The translations under genes were made by a program, and so were the position numbers. Below are positions 6,464 through 14,813 of a stretch of DNA of 24,536 nt, in pieces; the first letter of the stretch is position 1, and every line of letters begins with the position of its first letter. The DNA is taken from NCBI GenBank assembly GCA_964471565.1, contig CAYYFK010000009.1, positions 1 to 24,536 on the forward strand, given 5' to 3'. Source of the stretch: JABIBT01 sp964471565 (GTDB lineage Archaea > Nanobdellota > Nanobdellia > SCGC-AAA011-G17 > PNOQ01). Below the pieces are notes generated by a model that worked only from the letters and a program-made list of their open reading frames with translations, searched no databases and was not told the DNA's origin.

Positions 6464-9409
6464 TTATACTGAACATCCACCTATTGTTTTTCCACAGTTT
6501 GCACATTTTTTACATTTTCCGTCTGGGATTAAAACTGCTCCGCACTTAGGACAAGAGCTTCCTGAAGAAGTTTTTCTTTTTAATCTCTTAGTCTCATTTT
6601 TGTCTTTCTTCTTTTTTTCTTTTTCTATTCGTTCCTTTCTTTCTGCGTCGTATGCTCTTACTCCTTCCATATCTTTTAGTTCCATTTTTCTGTTTATGTC
6701 TGATATGTCATCAAAATAAATTTGTGCATGTTTTATTTCTTTGTTTCTGTTAACTCTTAATTCTCTCTCTTGTTGGGGCGTTAATTGAAATTCGCTGTCT
6801 TCAGTTAGTTCTCTATACACTTCAACACCCTTGTATTCTAATACCAACCTTCTAAAAATATAATCCTCCATAGAAGTACAGGATCTTATTAGTGGGTCTG
6901 TTGTTGCCCCTGAAGCATTTGAACTTGAATTAACAAACTTATCGGCTAGCGATTGTAAATCTCCTCCTAATTTCATAGTTTCTGAGATTAAGATTCCAAT
7001 ATCATCATAGTTCTTTCTTGTATCTGATCCTTGTTTTGATAATTGAATCCTGGTTTCTCCTATGTCTCCGTTTGGATATTCTCCAGTTATCATATGAATC
7101 CTATATTCTAGACCCTGGGTTATATTCTTAATTGAGGTAACATTTGTTATTCCTTCTCTTCTTTCTTCAAGGCGTACTTTCGTTCCCCAAACGGGTAGAG
7201 CTTCTTCATCTGTTCCATTTTTATCTATTAGTGGTTGGTATAACTTTGACTTATCACGATATACTGCTATCGCCTTTAACCCTAATTCGTGACTTTGCTC
7301 ATAAATTTCTATTATTTCTTCTATGCTTGCTTCCTCTGGTAAGTTAACTGTCTTGGAAATCGCTCCAGATAGGAATGGTTGAACTGCTCCCATCATCTTT
7401 AAGTGTGCCATGTAGTGAAGATATCTTTCTGCGTTTCCTGATTTGTTAGCAGCATCAAAAACGGGTAGATCTTCTTCTTTTATGTGTGGGGCTCCCTCCA
7501 ATGTATTATTTTCTAAAAGGAATTTTTCCATTTCTTTTATTTGGTTTTCTTCGTAATTTAAACTCCTCAATCCTTCTGAAATGGATTCTCCCATAATCAC
7601 TTCAGTGCCACCCCCTACTAATAATTTATAGGCAATCAGCCATGGGTTTGGTTCAACTCCAGTTGTATCTACATCCATCATGAAACCTATCGTTCCTGTT
7701 GGAGCCAAAACTGTACCTTGAGCATTCCTGTATCCATATTCTACTCCAAGTGATTGGGCCGTTTCCCAAGAAGAATATACATCTTCTACTATCTCTCCTA
7801 AATTAAAAGGTCCATCTAAATTTGGATTAAGTTTTTCAGCTGCTTCTTTATGCATCCCTATAACTTCTAAAAATGGTTCTCGGTTTTCTTCAAACTTTTT
7901 GAAAGATCCTTTTCTTTTTGCAATTCTTGCTGATTCATCATAGACTGTTGCTGTTAGTTTTGCGGTTATAGCCGCCATGAACTCTCTACCATAATCACTA
8001 TCATATGGAATTCCATGAGACATTAATGTTGCTCCTCCATTTGCGTGTCCTACTCCTAATGGCCTAAATAAATGAGTATTTAATGCAATATCCTCTGATG
8101 GAAATCCTCCATAACCAACTACTATCTCTTGTGCCAGGGCGGCAACTCTTGCCGCATGCTCGAAACTTTTTATGTCAAAAACTCCTTCTTTGTTCCTGAA
8201 TTTTTTTATATTTAGAGATCCTAAATTACAAGAGCTATCATCTAAGAACATATATTCTGAGCAAGGATTTGAACCATTTATCGGACCGGAATTTTTTACT
8301 GTATTCCAGAGATTCATTGTATCATAAAATTGTACTCCTGGATCTCCTGAAACATGAGTTGCTGCAGCTAAGTGGAGTAATAATTCACTAGCGGGTATGC
8401 TGCCCCTTACATCTCCGGTTGTGACTTCTATAAAATCTACATTTTTTCCCTCTTTTGCAGCGTTCATAAACTCGTCAGGGATTAAGACCGACATGTTTGC
8501 ATTTTGGCCCGAGACATGATTGTAGGCTTCATCTGGCGTGTATAATCCTGATGCCACTAATGCTCTAACCTTTTTTTCAGATTCAGGTTTCCAATCTATA
8601 AAAGGCACTATGTCTGGATGCGTAATATACTGGTTTAACATTTTAGCTGCTCGCCGAGTTATTCCCCCGGACTTCACAACATTTGCTATAACATCTGTAA
8701 CTTCTGCAAAAGATAATGATCCACTACTTTCTCCTCCACCTGATAGTTTTTCTCCCTTACCCCTTACATTTTTTAGGCTGGCTCCACTTCCAGAACCAAA
8801 TTTAAATAATCTGGCTTCCCTCAACCACCAATCAGTTATGCTGTTATCTCCAAACATCTTATCTTCAAGACTTAAAATAAAACATGCCGAACATTGCGGC
8901 CTCTCATAATCAGAATTAGTTTTTTCTACTTGACCTGTTTCTTCATTAAAGAAGAATAGTCCATTTTCCGTACTTCCCCCTATTCCATATATATCTCCCT
9001 TTCCTGCATTAAACCATGTTGGAGAATTTGGAGAATATCTTTGATCTAAAACTAAGTATGTTAATTCTTCTTGGAAAGTATCTGCCTCTTCTGAATCTTT
9101 AAAATATTCATTTTTTTCTCCGAAGTTTCTTAGGGCAGTAGTATATCTACTAACCATTTGTCTTATGTCTGTCTCTTCTCCAGTCTCAGGAACTCCTTCT
9201 CTGGCAAAATATTTACTAGAAACTATGTTTACTGCTCTCTGAGACCAATCCTTGGGAAACGTTACTTTGTCTTTTTCATAAATAGTCTTTCCCGTATTAC
9301 TATCTGAAATTTTTGCACCCTTTGTTTCATATTGAAACATATCTTCTGCTTTCTGATCTGGATTTGTAAATAATCTCTCTACTAGTGTATCACTTGATTC
9401 ATAAACCAT
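6464..9409 (-). CDS. nrdJ: Adenosylcobalamin-dependent (class II) ribonucleoside reductase
   Basis: Reduces ribonucleotides to deoxyribonucleotides using adenosylcobalamin as radical source. The N-terminal WSQRAVNIVSSKYF region and SPNSPTWFNAG (126-136) are typical of NrdJ. Redox Cys are in QCSACF (173, 176). The active-site loop NPCSEYMFLDDSSCNLGS (381-398) holds the Asn381, Cys383, Glu385 triad and the second redox Cys394. LAPTGTIGFMMDVDTTGVEP is the phosphate-binding region. A lysine-rich linker leads to a C-terminal zinc-ribbon-like tail with CPKC, CKKCANC and a final GGC, a plausible shuttle for disulfide reduction. No N-terminal ATP-cone and no intein is seen. At 981 residues it is full length. 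It starts three bases after nrdR with an upstream AGGGG. An outside supply of B12 or a distant pathway is implied, since none is encoded here. Confidence 0.96.
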   Translation of the reverse strand: MVYESSDTLVERLFTNPDQKAEDMFQYETKGAKISDSNTGKTIYEKDKVTFPKDWSQRAVNIVSSKYFAREGVPETGEETDIRQMVSRYTTALRNFGEKNEYFKDSEEADTFQEELTYLVLDQRYSPNSPTWFNAGKGDIYGIGGSTENGLFFFNEETGQVEKTNSDYERPQCSACFILSLEDKMFGDNSITDWWLREARLFKFGSGSGASLKNVRGKGEKLSGGGESSGSLSFAEVTDVIANVVKSGGITRRAAKMLNQYITHPDIVPFIDWKPESEKKVRALVASGLYTPDEAYNHVSGQNANMSVLIPDEFMNAAKEGKNVDFIEVTTGDVRGSIPASELLLHLAAATHVSGDPGVQFYDTMNLWNTVKNSGPINGSNPCSEYMFLDDSSCNLGSLNIKKFRNKEGVFDIKSFEHAARVAALAQEIVVGYGGFPSEDIALNTHLFRPLGVGHANGGATLMSHGIPYDSDYGREFMAAITAKLTATVYDESARIAKRKGSFKKFEENREPFLEVIGMHKEAAEKLNPNLDGPFNLGEIVEDVYSSWETAQSLGVEYGYRNAQGTVLAPTGTIGFMMDVDTTGVEPNPWLIAYKLLVGGGTEVIMGESISEGLRSLNYEENQIKEMEKFLLENNTLEGAPHIKEEDLPVFDAANKSGNAERYLHYMAHLKMMGAVQPFLSGAISKTVNLPEEASIEEIIEIYEQSHELGLKAIAVYRDKSKLYQPLIDKNGTDEEALPVWGTKVRLEERREGITNVTSIKNITQGLEYRIHMITGEYPNGDIGETRIQLSKQGSDTRKNYDDIGILISETMKLGGDLQSLADKFVNSSSNASGATTDPLIRSCTSMEDYIFRRLVLEYKGVEVYRELTEDSEFQLTPQQERELRVNRNKEIKHAQIYFDDISDINRKMELKDMEGVRAYDAERKERIEKEKKKKDKNETKRLKRKTSSGSSCPKCGAVLIPDGKCKKCANCGKTIGGCSV

Positions 9410-9412
9410 TTT

Positions 9413-9874
9413 TTAACCCCTCTTTTTTATGTTCTTAATCATGTCTTCAAAAGATTGTATATCTGTGAAGTCTTTGTATACGGATGCAAATCTTACATAA
9501 GCAACCTTGTCCAATTGTATTAACTTCTCCATTATAAGTTCTCCTATAACTTGGGAGTGTATTTCCGGAGTATCATTGCTTCTCAGTTCTGCCTCAATCT
9601 CGGTTAGCATACTATCTATTTGTTCTGAGGTAACTGGACGTTTTTCGCAAGCTCTCAGCAACCCTTTTAATATTTTATCTTTATTGAAATGCTCCTTATC
9701 TCCAGATTTCTTTACCACTTTCAAAGGCATAGTCTCAATTCTTTCATGAGTTGTGAATCTTTTGTTACATTTGAGACATTCACGCCTTCTTCTTATGATT
9801 CCATCTGTGTTCATACGTTTATCCAGAACTTTTATGCTTGAATTTGTACAGTAAGGACACCTCATTTTCACCAT
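9413..9874 (-). CDS. nrdR: NrdR transcriptional repressor of ribonucleotide reductase
   Basis: NrdR senses ATP and dATP through an ATP-cone and represses RNR genes by binding paired NrdR boxes. The N-terminal zinc ribbon has CPYC (residues 5-8) and CLKC. It is followed by RRRRECLKCNKRFTTHER in family order, the ATP-cone (VVKKSGDKEHFNKDKILKGL and on) and the conserved VAYVRFASVYKDF region. Length (150-153) is normal. Two starts are possible: ATG at 9874 (MVKMRC) or ATG at 9865 (MRCPYC), and the latter matches the usual NrdR N terminus and has GGTGA just upstream. It is the first gene of an operon with nrdJ and dut, and two NrdR boxes cover its promoter and start, so it very likely autoregulates the operon. 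NrdR is chiefly bacterial, and its presence in an archaeon suggests ancient or lateral acquisition. Confidence 0.95.
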   Translation of the reverse strand: MVKMRCPYCTNSSIKVLDKRMNTDGIIRRRRECLKCNKRFTTHERIETMPLKVVKKSGDKEHFNKDKILKGLLRACEKRPVTSEQIDSMLTEIEAELRSNDTPEIHSQVIGELIMEKLIQLDKVAYVRFASVYKDFTDIQSFEDMIKNIKKRG

Positions 9875-9883
9875 ATATTGTGT
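9868..9883. promoter_or_regulatory. NrdR box 2
   Basis: TCACCATATATTGTGT matches the NrdR-box consensus acaCwAtATaTwGtgt except at the first and fifth positions. It overlaps the first possible nrdR start codon and lies exactly 33 bp from box 1, about three helical turns, as in known paired boxes. Confidence 0.75.
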
Positions 9884-9900
9884 GTTTTATTTTTACTAAT

Positions 9901-9916
9901 ACACAATATCTTGTGT
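9901..9916. promoter_or_regulatory. NrdR box 1
   Basis: ACACAATATCTTGTGT matches the NrdR consensus at all positions but one. It lies about 25 nt downstream of the minus-strand TATA box, so it covers the predicted transcription start of the nrdR-nrdJ-dut operon, where a bound repressor would block initiation. Confidence 0.82.
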
Positions 9917-9930
9917 TTTTGATAAAACTA

Positions 9931-9940
9931 GTATATAAAG
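9931..9940 (-). promoter_or_regulatory. TATA box of the nrdR-nrdJ-dut operon
   Basis: CTTTATATAC on the minus strand. With the usual 25-nt spacing transcription would begin near 9910, inside NrdR box 1, leaving a leader of about 35-45 nt before nrdR. This is one of few genes here predicted to have a real leader. Confidence 0.65.
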
Positions 9941-9957
9941 ATTTAGTTTGTTTGATG

Positions 9958-9984
9958 TATATAATAAAAAAATAAAGAAAGAAA
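9958..9984 (-). terminator. T-rich terminator after the TrmB-like gene
   Basis: Directly after the stop codon the minus strand runs TTTCTTTCTTTATTTTTTTATT, an interrupted oligo-T tract suited to archaeal termination. It sits just before the nrd operon promoter. Confidence 0.5.
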
Positions 9985-10779
9985 TTAAGCTTTTTTCCAG
10001 CTTAGATTAAGCAAATTTTCCATTGCACTAGCAAAATATGGAGTATTTACCCAAATTCCTATATCATAGGATGGATGTACTTTATCATCATGCATCATCA
10101 TGAACATGATTTCATTTCCATCTACTACACAAAACCTTGCATCAATTCCTTTTTGATCTTTAACTTCTGCAATTTTTGTAACTTCTTTCATTGCTTGTTT
10201 GTTTTCATCAGTAGTTGGAGCAACAACTCTTATCTTAACTCCTTTTTTAGAAAGTTTTGATAGTGTTGGAGAAAGAGTATCTAATTTTCTTAATACTCCT
10301 TTTGAAGTTGTTACTAAAGTTATAGATTTATTTGCTTTTTTAACCATAGTTTCTAGATGCGAGTAAATATTGTGTCTTCCCCTTATTGCTCCAGATAAAT
10401 CTGCTGGTTCAACAAATTCAACTCCGTTTTTGTATAAAGAACTTAATTCTCCAAGAACATCTGAATTGTTTAAATCCTTTAATTTTAAAACGTTTCTTTC
10501 TGCATCGTCTTTTATTGTTCTCTTTACTCTTTCAATAACTTCTTTTGGTTCTACAGCTAAGTACTTAATTGGCTTTCCAACTTTCATCATTGCAAAACCT
10601 TTCTTCTCTAAGGATTCTAAAACATCATATGCTCTTGATCTTGGAACATCCCCGATGTCTGATAACTCTCCTGCTGTTGACACCCCTCTAGAAAGTAAAG
10701 CTGTCCATATTCTCACTTCATATAAGTTCAATCCAAAAAATTGTCTTAATTTGTTCAGGAAATCTTCCTTGACTATCAT
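9985..10779 (-). CDS. TrmB-family transcriptional regulator
   Basis: A 264-residue protein with a TrmB-type N-terminal winged helix (about residues 8-75): FGLNLYEVRIWTALLSRG, then AGELSDIGDVPRSRAYDVLESLEKKGF with the recognition helix, and a wing ending in PIKYLAVEP. A short helical linker leads to a C-terminal domain (about 115-264) of the PLD-like type found in the family, including GRHNIYSHLETMVKKANKSITLVTTS and FCVVDGNEIMFMMMHDD. TrmB relatives bind sugars or other small ligands, and the ligand here cannot be predicted. The start is supported by a GGGGG Shine-Dalgarno-like run eight nt upstream. Its promoter lies about 110 nt upstream, giving a leader of roughly 84 nt. A palindrome at the predicted transcription start suggests autoregulation. 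Single-gene unit, on the same strand as the ligase upstream of it. Confidence 0.85.
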   Translation of the reverse strand: MIVKEDFLNKLRQFFGLNLYEVRIWTALLSRGVSTAGELSDIGDVPRSRAYDVLESLEKKGFAMMKVGKPIKYLAVEPKEVIERVKRTIKDDAERNVLKLKDLNNSDVLGELSSLYKNGVEFVEPADLSGAIRGRHNIYSHLETMVKKANKSITLVTTSKGVLRKLDTLSPTLSKLSKKGVKIRVVAPTTDENKQAMKEVTKIAEVKDQKGIDARFCVVDGNEIMFMMMHDDKVHPSYDIGIWVNTPYFASAMENLLNLSWKKA

Positions 10780-10858
10780 AAATATTACCCCCTAATCCTC
10801 TTTTTTTATTTACTACTTAAAAAAAGATAATCTTTCTTCACTAAGCAGCAAAAATGGA

Positions 10859-10872
10859 CTATTAGTTAATAG
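10859..10872. promoter_or_regulatory. Candidate operator of the TrmB-like gene
   Basis: CTATTAGTTAATAG has perfect 6-bp inverted arms (CTATTA/TAATAG) around GT. It lies 12-25 nt downstream of the minus-strand TATA box at 10884-10893, on the predicted transcription start. Position and symmetry suit a repressor site, probably for the regulator encoded just downstream. This is inference only. Confidence 0.4.
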
Positions 10873-10883
10873 TAATAGGGCCC

Positions 10884-10893
10884 TTATATAAAG
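10884..10893 (-). promoter_or_regulatory. TATA box of the TrmB-like gene
   Basis: CTTTATATAA on the minus strand, followed by GGGCCC. Predicted start near 10863. It lies only about 19 nt beyond the DNA ligase stop codon, so the regulator does not depend on ligase read-through. Confidence 0.6.
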
Positions 10894-10911
10894 ATTATTG
10901 TTTTTAAGATG

Positions 10912-12702
10912 TTATTTATTCTGTTGTTTGTGGAATTTTTCTACTCTTTCTAAAGTATCTATGTCATTAAACCCTAAATCAGCGCGTAGCTTTAGTACTC
11001 TTGGAAACCTCAGGGCAAATTTACTATTGTACGTCGGGGATTTTTGTATTTCATCATAGGATATCTCTAAAATTATTTTTGGTTTTAGTGTTACGTGCTT
11101 TCCTTTTTGTTCTTTAATTGAAGGTTTTAATTCTTTTGTTAATTTTTCAAAAGTTAATTCAGAATCCTTTTCTGCTATCCCGGTTCCCACTTTTCCAATC
11201 GTTAATAATTTATTCTTATCTCTGCAGGCAATTGTGAATGAGGATAACCATTTTGCTCTTTTTCCCTCTCCCCAATCTGCTGCAACTATGATCAAATCCA
11301 ATGTCTCCTTTACAGGTTTTAATTTTAACCATCCACCCACTCTTCTTCCAGGAATGTATTTTGCTTTTAGATTTTTTATCATAATCCCCTCATTTCCTTT
11401 TTTTAAAGATTCTTTGTAAAATTTATTTAATTCTTTTTCTGAAGAAGTTACTAACTTTTTTGTTAAGATGATTTTTGTTTTTTCTTGTTTAATTATTTTT
11501 TCTAAGATTTTTCTTCTTTCTTCTTGTGTTTTGTCTATTAAGGTTTCATTGTCTTTTTGAATTATGTCGAAAACATTTATTTCTACTGGAAGCTCTTTTG
11601 ATTTTTTTTCAATTGAATGTTTCCTTTTTATTCTTTTTGAGATATTTTGGAATGGCAGGTAATGTTTTGTTTTCGGGTCAAATCCAACTAATTCTGAGTC
11701 TAGAATGCAACTTTTTGCTTTTACGTGTGACTTTATTGTTGGAATTATTTCCTCAAATTGCTTTGTTACGTTTTCAAGTCTTCTTGTGAATAATTTTACT
11801 TCATCTTCTTTCTTGTGAATTTGTAATCTGAATCCATCCAGTTTATATTCTAATAAAGCTGGTTTTCCTAAATGTTTGAATGCGTCTTTTGGTGATTCTG
11901 CCTTTATTGCAAGCATTGGATTTATTGGTTTACCAACTTGCATAAATAATTTGTTTAAGGAGTGTTTCTTTGCCGCTAAAGCTACTTCTGCAAAGTCATT
12001 TGTTAAATTGTATGCATGCTCTACTTTTGATGTTAATTCATTGTAAATTTTTCTTGGATTTTCATGATCTAATAGTTTCTCTTTTAGATGTATATCTTTT
12101 AACTCTTTGATTTTTTTTGGTTTTGTTTTGATATCTTCATCATTAATTCCTTTTACTCTTGGTAAGAAAGCCCAAACAATTGCATCCCTAATTACTCCTT
12201 CTTTCACCCCAATTCTTAGATCTTCTATTACCATTCTTGCTATGAATCTTGATTCTTCTGGGGTTGAAGAAGTAAATAGCTCTGTTATTAGTTGGATTTT
12301 TTTTGAAATTGTTCCTTGACCTTCTAATTCCGATAGTTTTCTTATGTTTTCGAAAACTTTTGTTATTGTTAATTTTTTTGAAAATAAGGTAGTTTGTTTT
12401 TTTGTTTTGATTAATCCTTCAACTACTTCTCCGAGATCTCCTTTTTTTACCCATTCTTTTTCTATTTTTTCATTAGGTACTCCTGTAGATGAATTTATTG
12501 CCTTAATCATTAATCTAGAGGAAATTCCTGTCTTTCTTTCGTCCCATTTTGGGAAGATTCTCCCCTCTAATAAGAAAATAATTTTTTCTAAGTGTTTATC
12601 TGGAGTTTTTTTTAGAAGTTCTGCTATAATTTTTGTTTTTTCTAGTCTCTTTGTAGTTTTTTCAAGTTCTTGATAATATTTTACTAATTCAGAATAATCC
12701 AT
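10912..12702 (-). CDS. lig: ATP-dependent DNA ligase
   Basis: The replicative and repair ligase of archaea, sealing nicks through an enzyme-AMP intermediate. The N-terminal DNA-binding domain (about 1-200) includes DLRIGVKEGVIRDAI, characteristic of archaeal/eukaryotic ligase I. The adenylation domain has motif I EYKLDG with nucleophile Lys287, then FTRRLENVT (305-313), LDSELVG (334-340), EGIMIK motif IV (438-443) and WLKLKP motif V (458-463). The OB-fold follows, ending in SPTYNSKFALRFPRVLKLRAD. At 596 residues it is full length. The start ATG lies 26.5 nt after the centre of a TATA box (12725-12732). It is on the same strand as the secreted protein gene upstream, but with its own promoter. 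Confidence 0.96.
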   Translation of the reverse strand: MDYSELVKYYQELEKTTKRLEKTKIIAELLKKTPDKHLEKIIFLLEGRIFPKWDERKTGISSRLMIKAINSSTGVPNEKIEKEWVKKGDLGEVVEGLIKTKKQTTLFSKKLTITKVFENIRKLSELEGQGTISKKIQLITELFTSSTPEESRFIARMVIEDLRIGVKEGVIRDAIVWAFLPRVKGINDEDIKTKPKKIKELKDIHLKEKLLDHENPRKIYNELTSKVEHAYNLTNDFAEVALAAKKHSLNKLFMQVGKPINPMLAIKAESPKDAFKHLGKPALLEYKLDGFRLQIHKKEDEVKLFTRRLENVTKQFEEIIPTIKSHVKAKSCILDSELVGFDPKTKHYLPFQNISKRIKRKHSIEKKSKELPVEINVFDIIQKDNETLIDKTQEERRKILEKIIKQEKTKIILTKKLVTSSEKELNKFYKESLKKGNEGIMIKNLKAKYIPGRRVGGWLKLKPVKETLDLIIVAADWGEGKRAKWLSSFTIACRDKNKLLTIGKVGTGIAEKDSELTFEKLTKELKPSIKEQKGKHVTLKPKIILEISYDEIQKSPTYNSKFALRFPRVLKLRADLGFNDIDTLERVEKFHKQQNK

Positions 12703-12724
12703 CTTTGTAAATTAATTAGAGAAA

Positions 12725-12732
12725 ATTATAAA
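12725..12732 (-). promoter_or_regulatory. TATA box of DNA ligase
   Basis: TTTATAAT on the minus strand, centred 26.5 nt before the ligase ATG at 12702, the leaderless geometry. It lies between the ligase and the stop codon of the secreted-protein gene at 12743. Confidence 0.6.
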
Positions 12733-12742
12733 GGTTTTGGTA

Positions 12743-13636
12743 TTACTCTGGATTTATTGTTATTGTTTTTGAAAAATGCAATTCTTGTTGACCATAATGT
12801 AACCCTTCTGAATCCCAAGACCTGACAGTATCATCTCTTTCTCTAAAAGTTAAACGTTCTAAATCTGAACCATTGTGTCTTATTGTGAATACTTCCCTAT
12901 TTTTTGTTCCTTTTGCATATGCTGAAAAAGCTAATTTTGTTCCATCTGGATTCCAAACAAATGAAGTTCTATATGGATCATTTCTTAAATTATAGGCAGT
13001 TATTGTATTTCCTTCTAAGTCGCTTATGCACAATTTCTTTTCTGTATATTTTTTCTTATTCCACTGTCCGCCCCTAAGATTGGTTCGTTCTACAAATGCT
13101 ATATATTGGCCATCTGGCGATAATTTTGCTTCTGGAATATGTCTTCTTTCAGATTTAGTTGTTATCTTTATTGGAGTATCGTCATTATTTCTTATCCAAA
13201 CTTCACCGTCTAATCCAAATGCCTCATATAACTCAGGATCATAATTTATCGTTCTACTAATTTTTTCTTGAGTTTCACAAGGTGTTTGTTCTCCAAAAAC
13301 TATTGAACTAACATCCGTCTCATTTACTATAGTTCTACCTAAACTAGGAGTTTCAAATGTGAAAATATCTCCTATTCTCTCCAAGTTAGTTAATTTTGAT
13401 CCGTCTTTGAGGTATAAAATATCATTTCCATGTTCTGGATTTGAAACATCAAAGGAATCTATTCTCCCATTATCTACCTCAAAAAAACCTCTAATTGAAT
13501 TAAAGTGGGTCGTATTTTCTATTAAACTTACATTATTAATTTTAGAACCATCTTTAAGATATACTGTTTCTGCAGATATAGGATTTGTTGCAGTTAATAT
13601 TCCTGCCGTTATCAGTGTTAATATTTCTTTTTTCAT
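12743..13636 (-). CDS. Secreted protein with duplicated YLKDGSK module and PD40-like propeller blades
   Basis: A 297-residue protein with an N-terminal signal peptide (MKKEILTLITAGILTATNP, cleavage likely after ISA at about 22). Residues 24-115 hold two copies of a module starting VYLKDGSKINN (25) and LYLKDGSKLTN (74), an internal duplication. From about 165 there are WD40-like PD40 blades as in TolB: PEAKLSPDGQYIAF, then SFVWNPDGTKLAF followed by REVFTIRHNGSDLERLT. Only two or three blades are visible, too few to close a propeller alone, so it may oligomerise or be a reduced version. It starts one base after the stop of the upstream secreted-protein gene (TAA-A-ATG), implying translational coupling and a joint extracytoplasmic role. 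Specific function is unknown. Confidence 0.7.
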   Translation of the reverse strand: MKKEILTLITAGILTATNPISAETVYLKDGSKINNVSLIENTTHFNSIRGFFEVDNGRIDSFDVSNPEHGNDILYLKDGSKLTNLERIGDIFTFETPSLGRTIVNETDVSSIVFGEQTPCETQEKISRTINYDPELYEAFGLDGEVWIRNNDDTPIKITTKSERRHIPEAKLSPDGQYIAFVERTNLRGGQWNKKKYTEKKLCISDLEGNTITAYNLRNDPYRTSFVWNPDGTKLAFSAYAKGTKNREVFTIRHNGSDLERLTFRERDDTVRSWDSEGLHYGQQELHFSKTITINPE

Positions 13637-13637
13637 T

Positions 13638-14699
13638 TTATTTATCTATTATCCTTCCTTTTTTATTTCCAAATTCTATTTCTATATTTGAACCTAGTCT
13701 ATTCATTAATATTAATTTTTCTGTTCTTTCTGGGGTGAACTCTACGATCCCCTCAACAAAATTGTAATCTGGATGGGTTACTAATATTTTATATGATGCG
13801 GGTAGTTCATTTTCCCCACCTTCAATTCCCACCATATTTCTCGTTGATATTTCAAAAGATTCTTCCCCATTAACATAAAACATTTCTGGAAGATTTATTA
13901 TCCTATCTTCTAAACTTAATAAGTCATTTATTCTATCCATATTGTTTCCCAATTTTTTTGCTTTAGAGTTGAGAATTAGGGGTAAATTTTCAGTTTTTGA
14001 AATTTCTCCCGTTTTATGAAATGTTTCCCTCAGTTCATCTTCTTTTTCTGGGGAAAATCTGTACTTTTCTACAAAATAATTTAAAAAAAGTTTTGGTTCC
14101 GTTACTATTCCTTTTATTACTCTTTTATTATTAATAAATTGGTTTAAATATACCATTTGCCACGATTCTAAATTTTCTTTACAAGGTAAATTTACTGGTT
14201 CTACTTCCACCATAACCCCGTCTATTCGAGTCATTGATCGAGAATCACGAACCTCAAATGAAACATTTGAATAATTGTTTGTTATCCAGTCCACTTCGAG
14301 AAGTACAGAGCCAAGTAAAAAAAGATTTAAGTAATCTCCAACCATACTTGTTCTTGGTCTATAGAGGGTTTTATTTTCTAATTCAAGGACATCTGAATAT
14401 TTTCCGGCAACCTCTCCATTATCAGAACATGTAACCAAATATTCTATTTCTTTTAAATCACTATCCCCGCTATAAAGTATATTTTCTTTATACACTCTTT
14501 TTAGAATGTCTACTATTTTTTTTTCAGATTCTAATTCTGAATCAAACAGGGCTTGGTTTGAAAGATCAAATTTTTCAGTCAAATTTTTTGTTTTAGATAA
14601 ATTGGCTGCGTTTACTGGTTGTAATATTCCACTTCCTAAAACTGCAGTTGCAGCTAACGGCAATATAATTGATTTCCCTAGTTTAGATAATAATGACAT
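13638..14699 (-). CDS. Hypothetical secreted protein, 353 aa
   Basis: It has a clear signal peptide: basic start MSLLSKLGK, hydrophobic IILPLAATAVLGSG, and a likely cleavage after VNA (about residue 31). I do not recognise the main body, a mixed alpha/beta region with many charged residues (VEVEPVNLPCKENLESW, then a helical FVEKYRFSPEKEDELRE segment). Near the C terminus, ELPASYKILVTHPDYNFVEGIVEF resembles a carboxypeptidase-regulatory or PEGA-like beta-sandwich, offered only as a fold guess. It is first in a two-gene unit with the PD40-like secreted protein, joined by TAA-A-ATG. A TATA box (14728-14735) lies 32 nt upstream. It is divergent from the transglutaminase-like lipoprotein gene across 114 bp. 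Confidence 0.65.
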   Translation of the reverse strand: MSLLSKLGKSIILPLAATAVLGSGILQPVNAANLSKTKNLTEKFDLSNQALFDSELESEKKIVDILKRVYKENILYSGDSDLKEIEYLVTCSDNGEVAGKYSDVLELENKTLYRPRTSMVGDYLNLFLLGSVLLEVDWITNNYSNVSFEVRDSRSMTRIDGVMVEVEPVNLPCKENLESWQMVYLNQFINNKRVIKGIVTEPKLFLNYFVEKYRFSPEKEDELRETFHKTGEISKTENLPLILNSKAKKLGNNMDRINDLLSLEDRIINLPEMFYVNGEESFEISTRNMVGIEGGENELPASYKILVTHPDYNFVEGIVEFTPERTEKLILMNRLGSNIEIEFGNKKGRIIDK

Positions 14700-14727
14700 T
14701 TTTAATAAAAAATTGAATAGGAATTAG

Positions 14728-14735
14728 TTTATAAA
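14728..14735 (-). promoter_or_regulatory. TATA box of the secreted-protein pair
   Basis: TTTATAAA on the minus strand, centred about 32 nt before the ATG at 14699, predicting a leader of some 6-8 nt. It is separate from the plus-strand promoter in the same spacer. Confidence 0.55.
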
Positions 14736-14757
14736 TCTTTCTATATTTATTATTTAA

Positions 14758-14788
14758 CAGTAGTTACAAATGGTAAGGTTTATAAATA
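14758..14788 (+). promoter_or_regulatory. Extended promoter element, copy 1 (TTAC-N5-GTAA plus TATA)
   Basis: CAGTAGTTACAAAT is followed by GGTAAGG and the TATA box TTTATAAATA (14779-14788). TTAC at 14764-14767 and GTAA at 14773-14776 form an inverted repeat just upstream of the BRE/TATA. Over 27 bases, all but two are identical to the element at 20248-20274, and both differences are A/G. The TATA centre lies 31.5 nt before the ATG at 14814. Confidence 0.6.
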
Positions 14789-14813
14789 AAAAGTTTAATT
14801 AAAAATTAGAAAA

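Noticed and set aside
6460..6480. GTG start for dut at 6480
   Set aside because: It lies inside nrdJ, and the ATG at 6462 matches the family N terminus and the TAA-A-ATG coupling seen elsewhere.
6464..9409. Intein or split in nrdJ, as often found in archaeal RNR genes
   Set aside because: All active-site blocks follow at normal spacing with no extra insertion or intein splice motifs.
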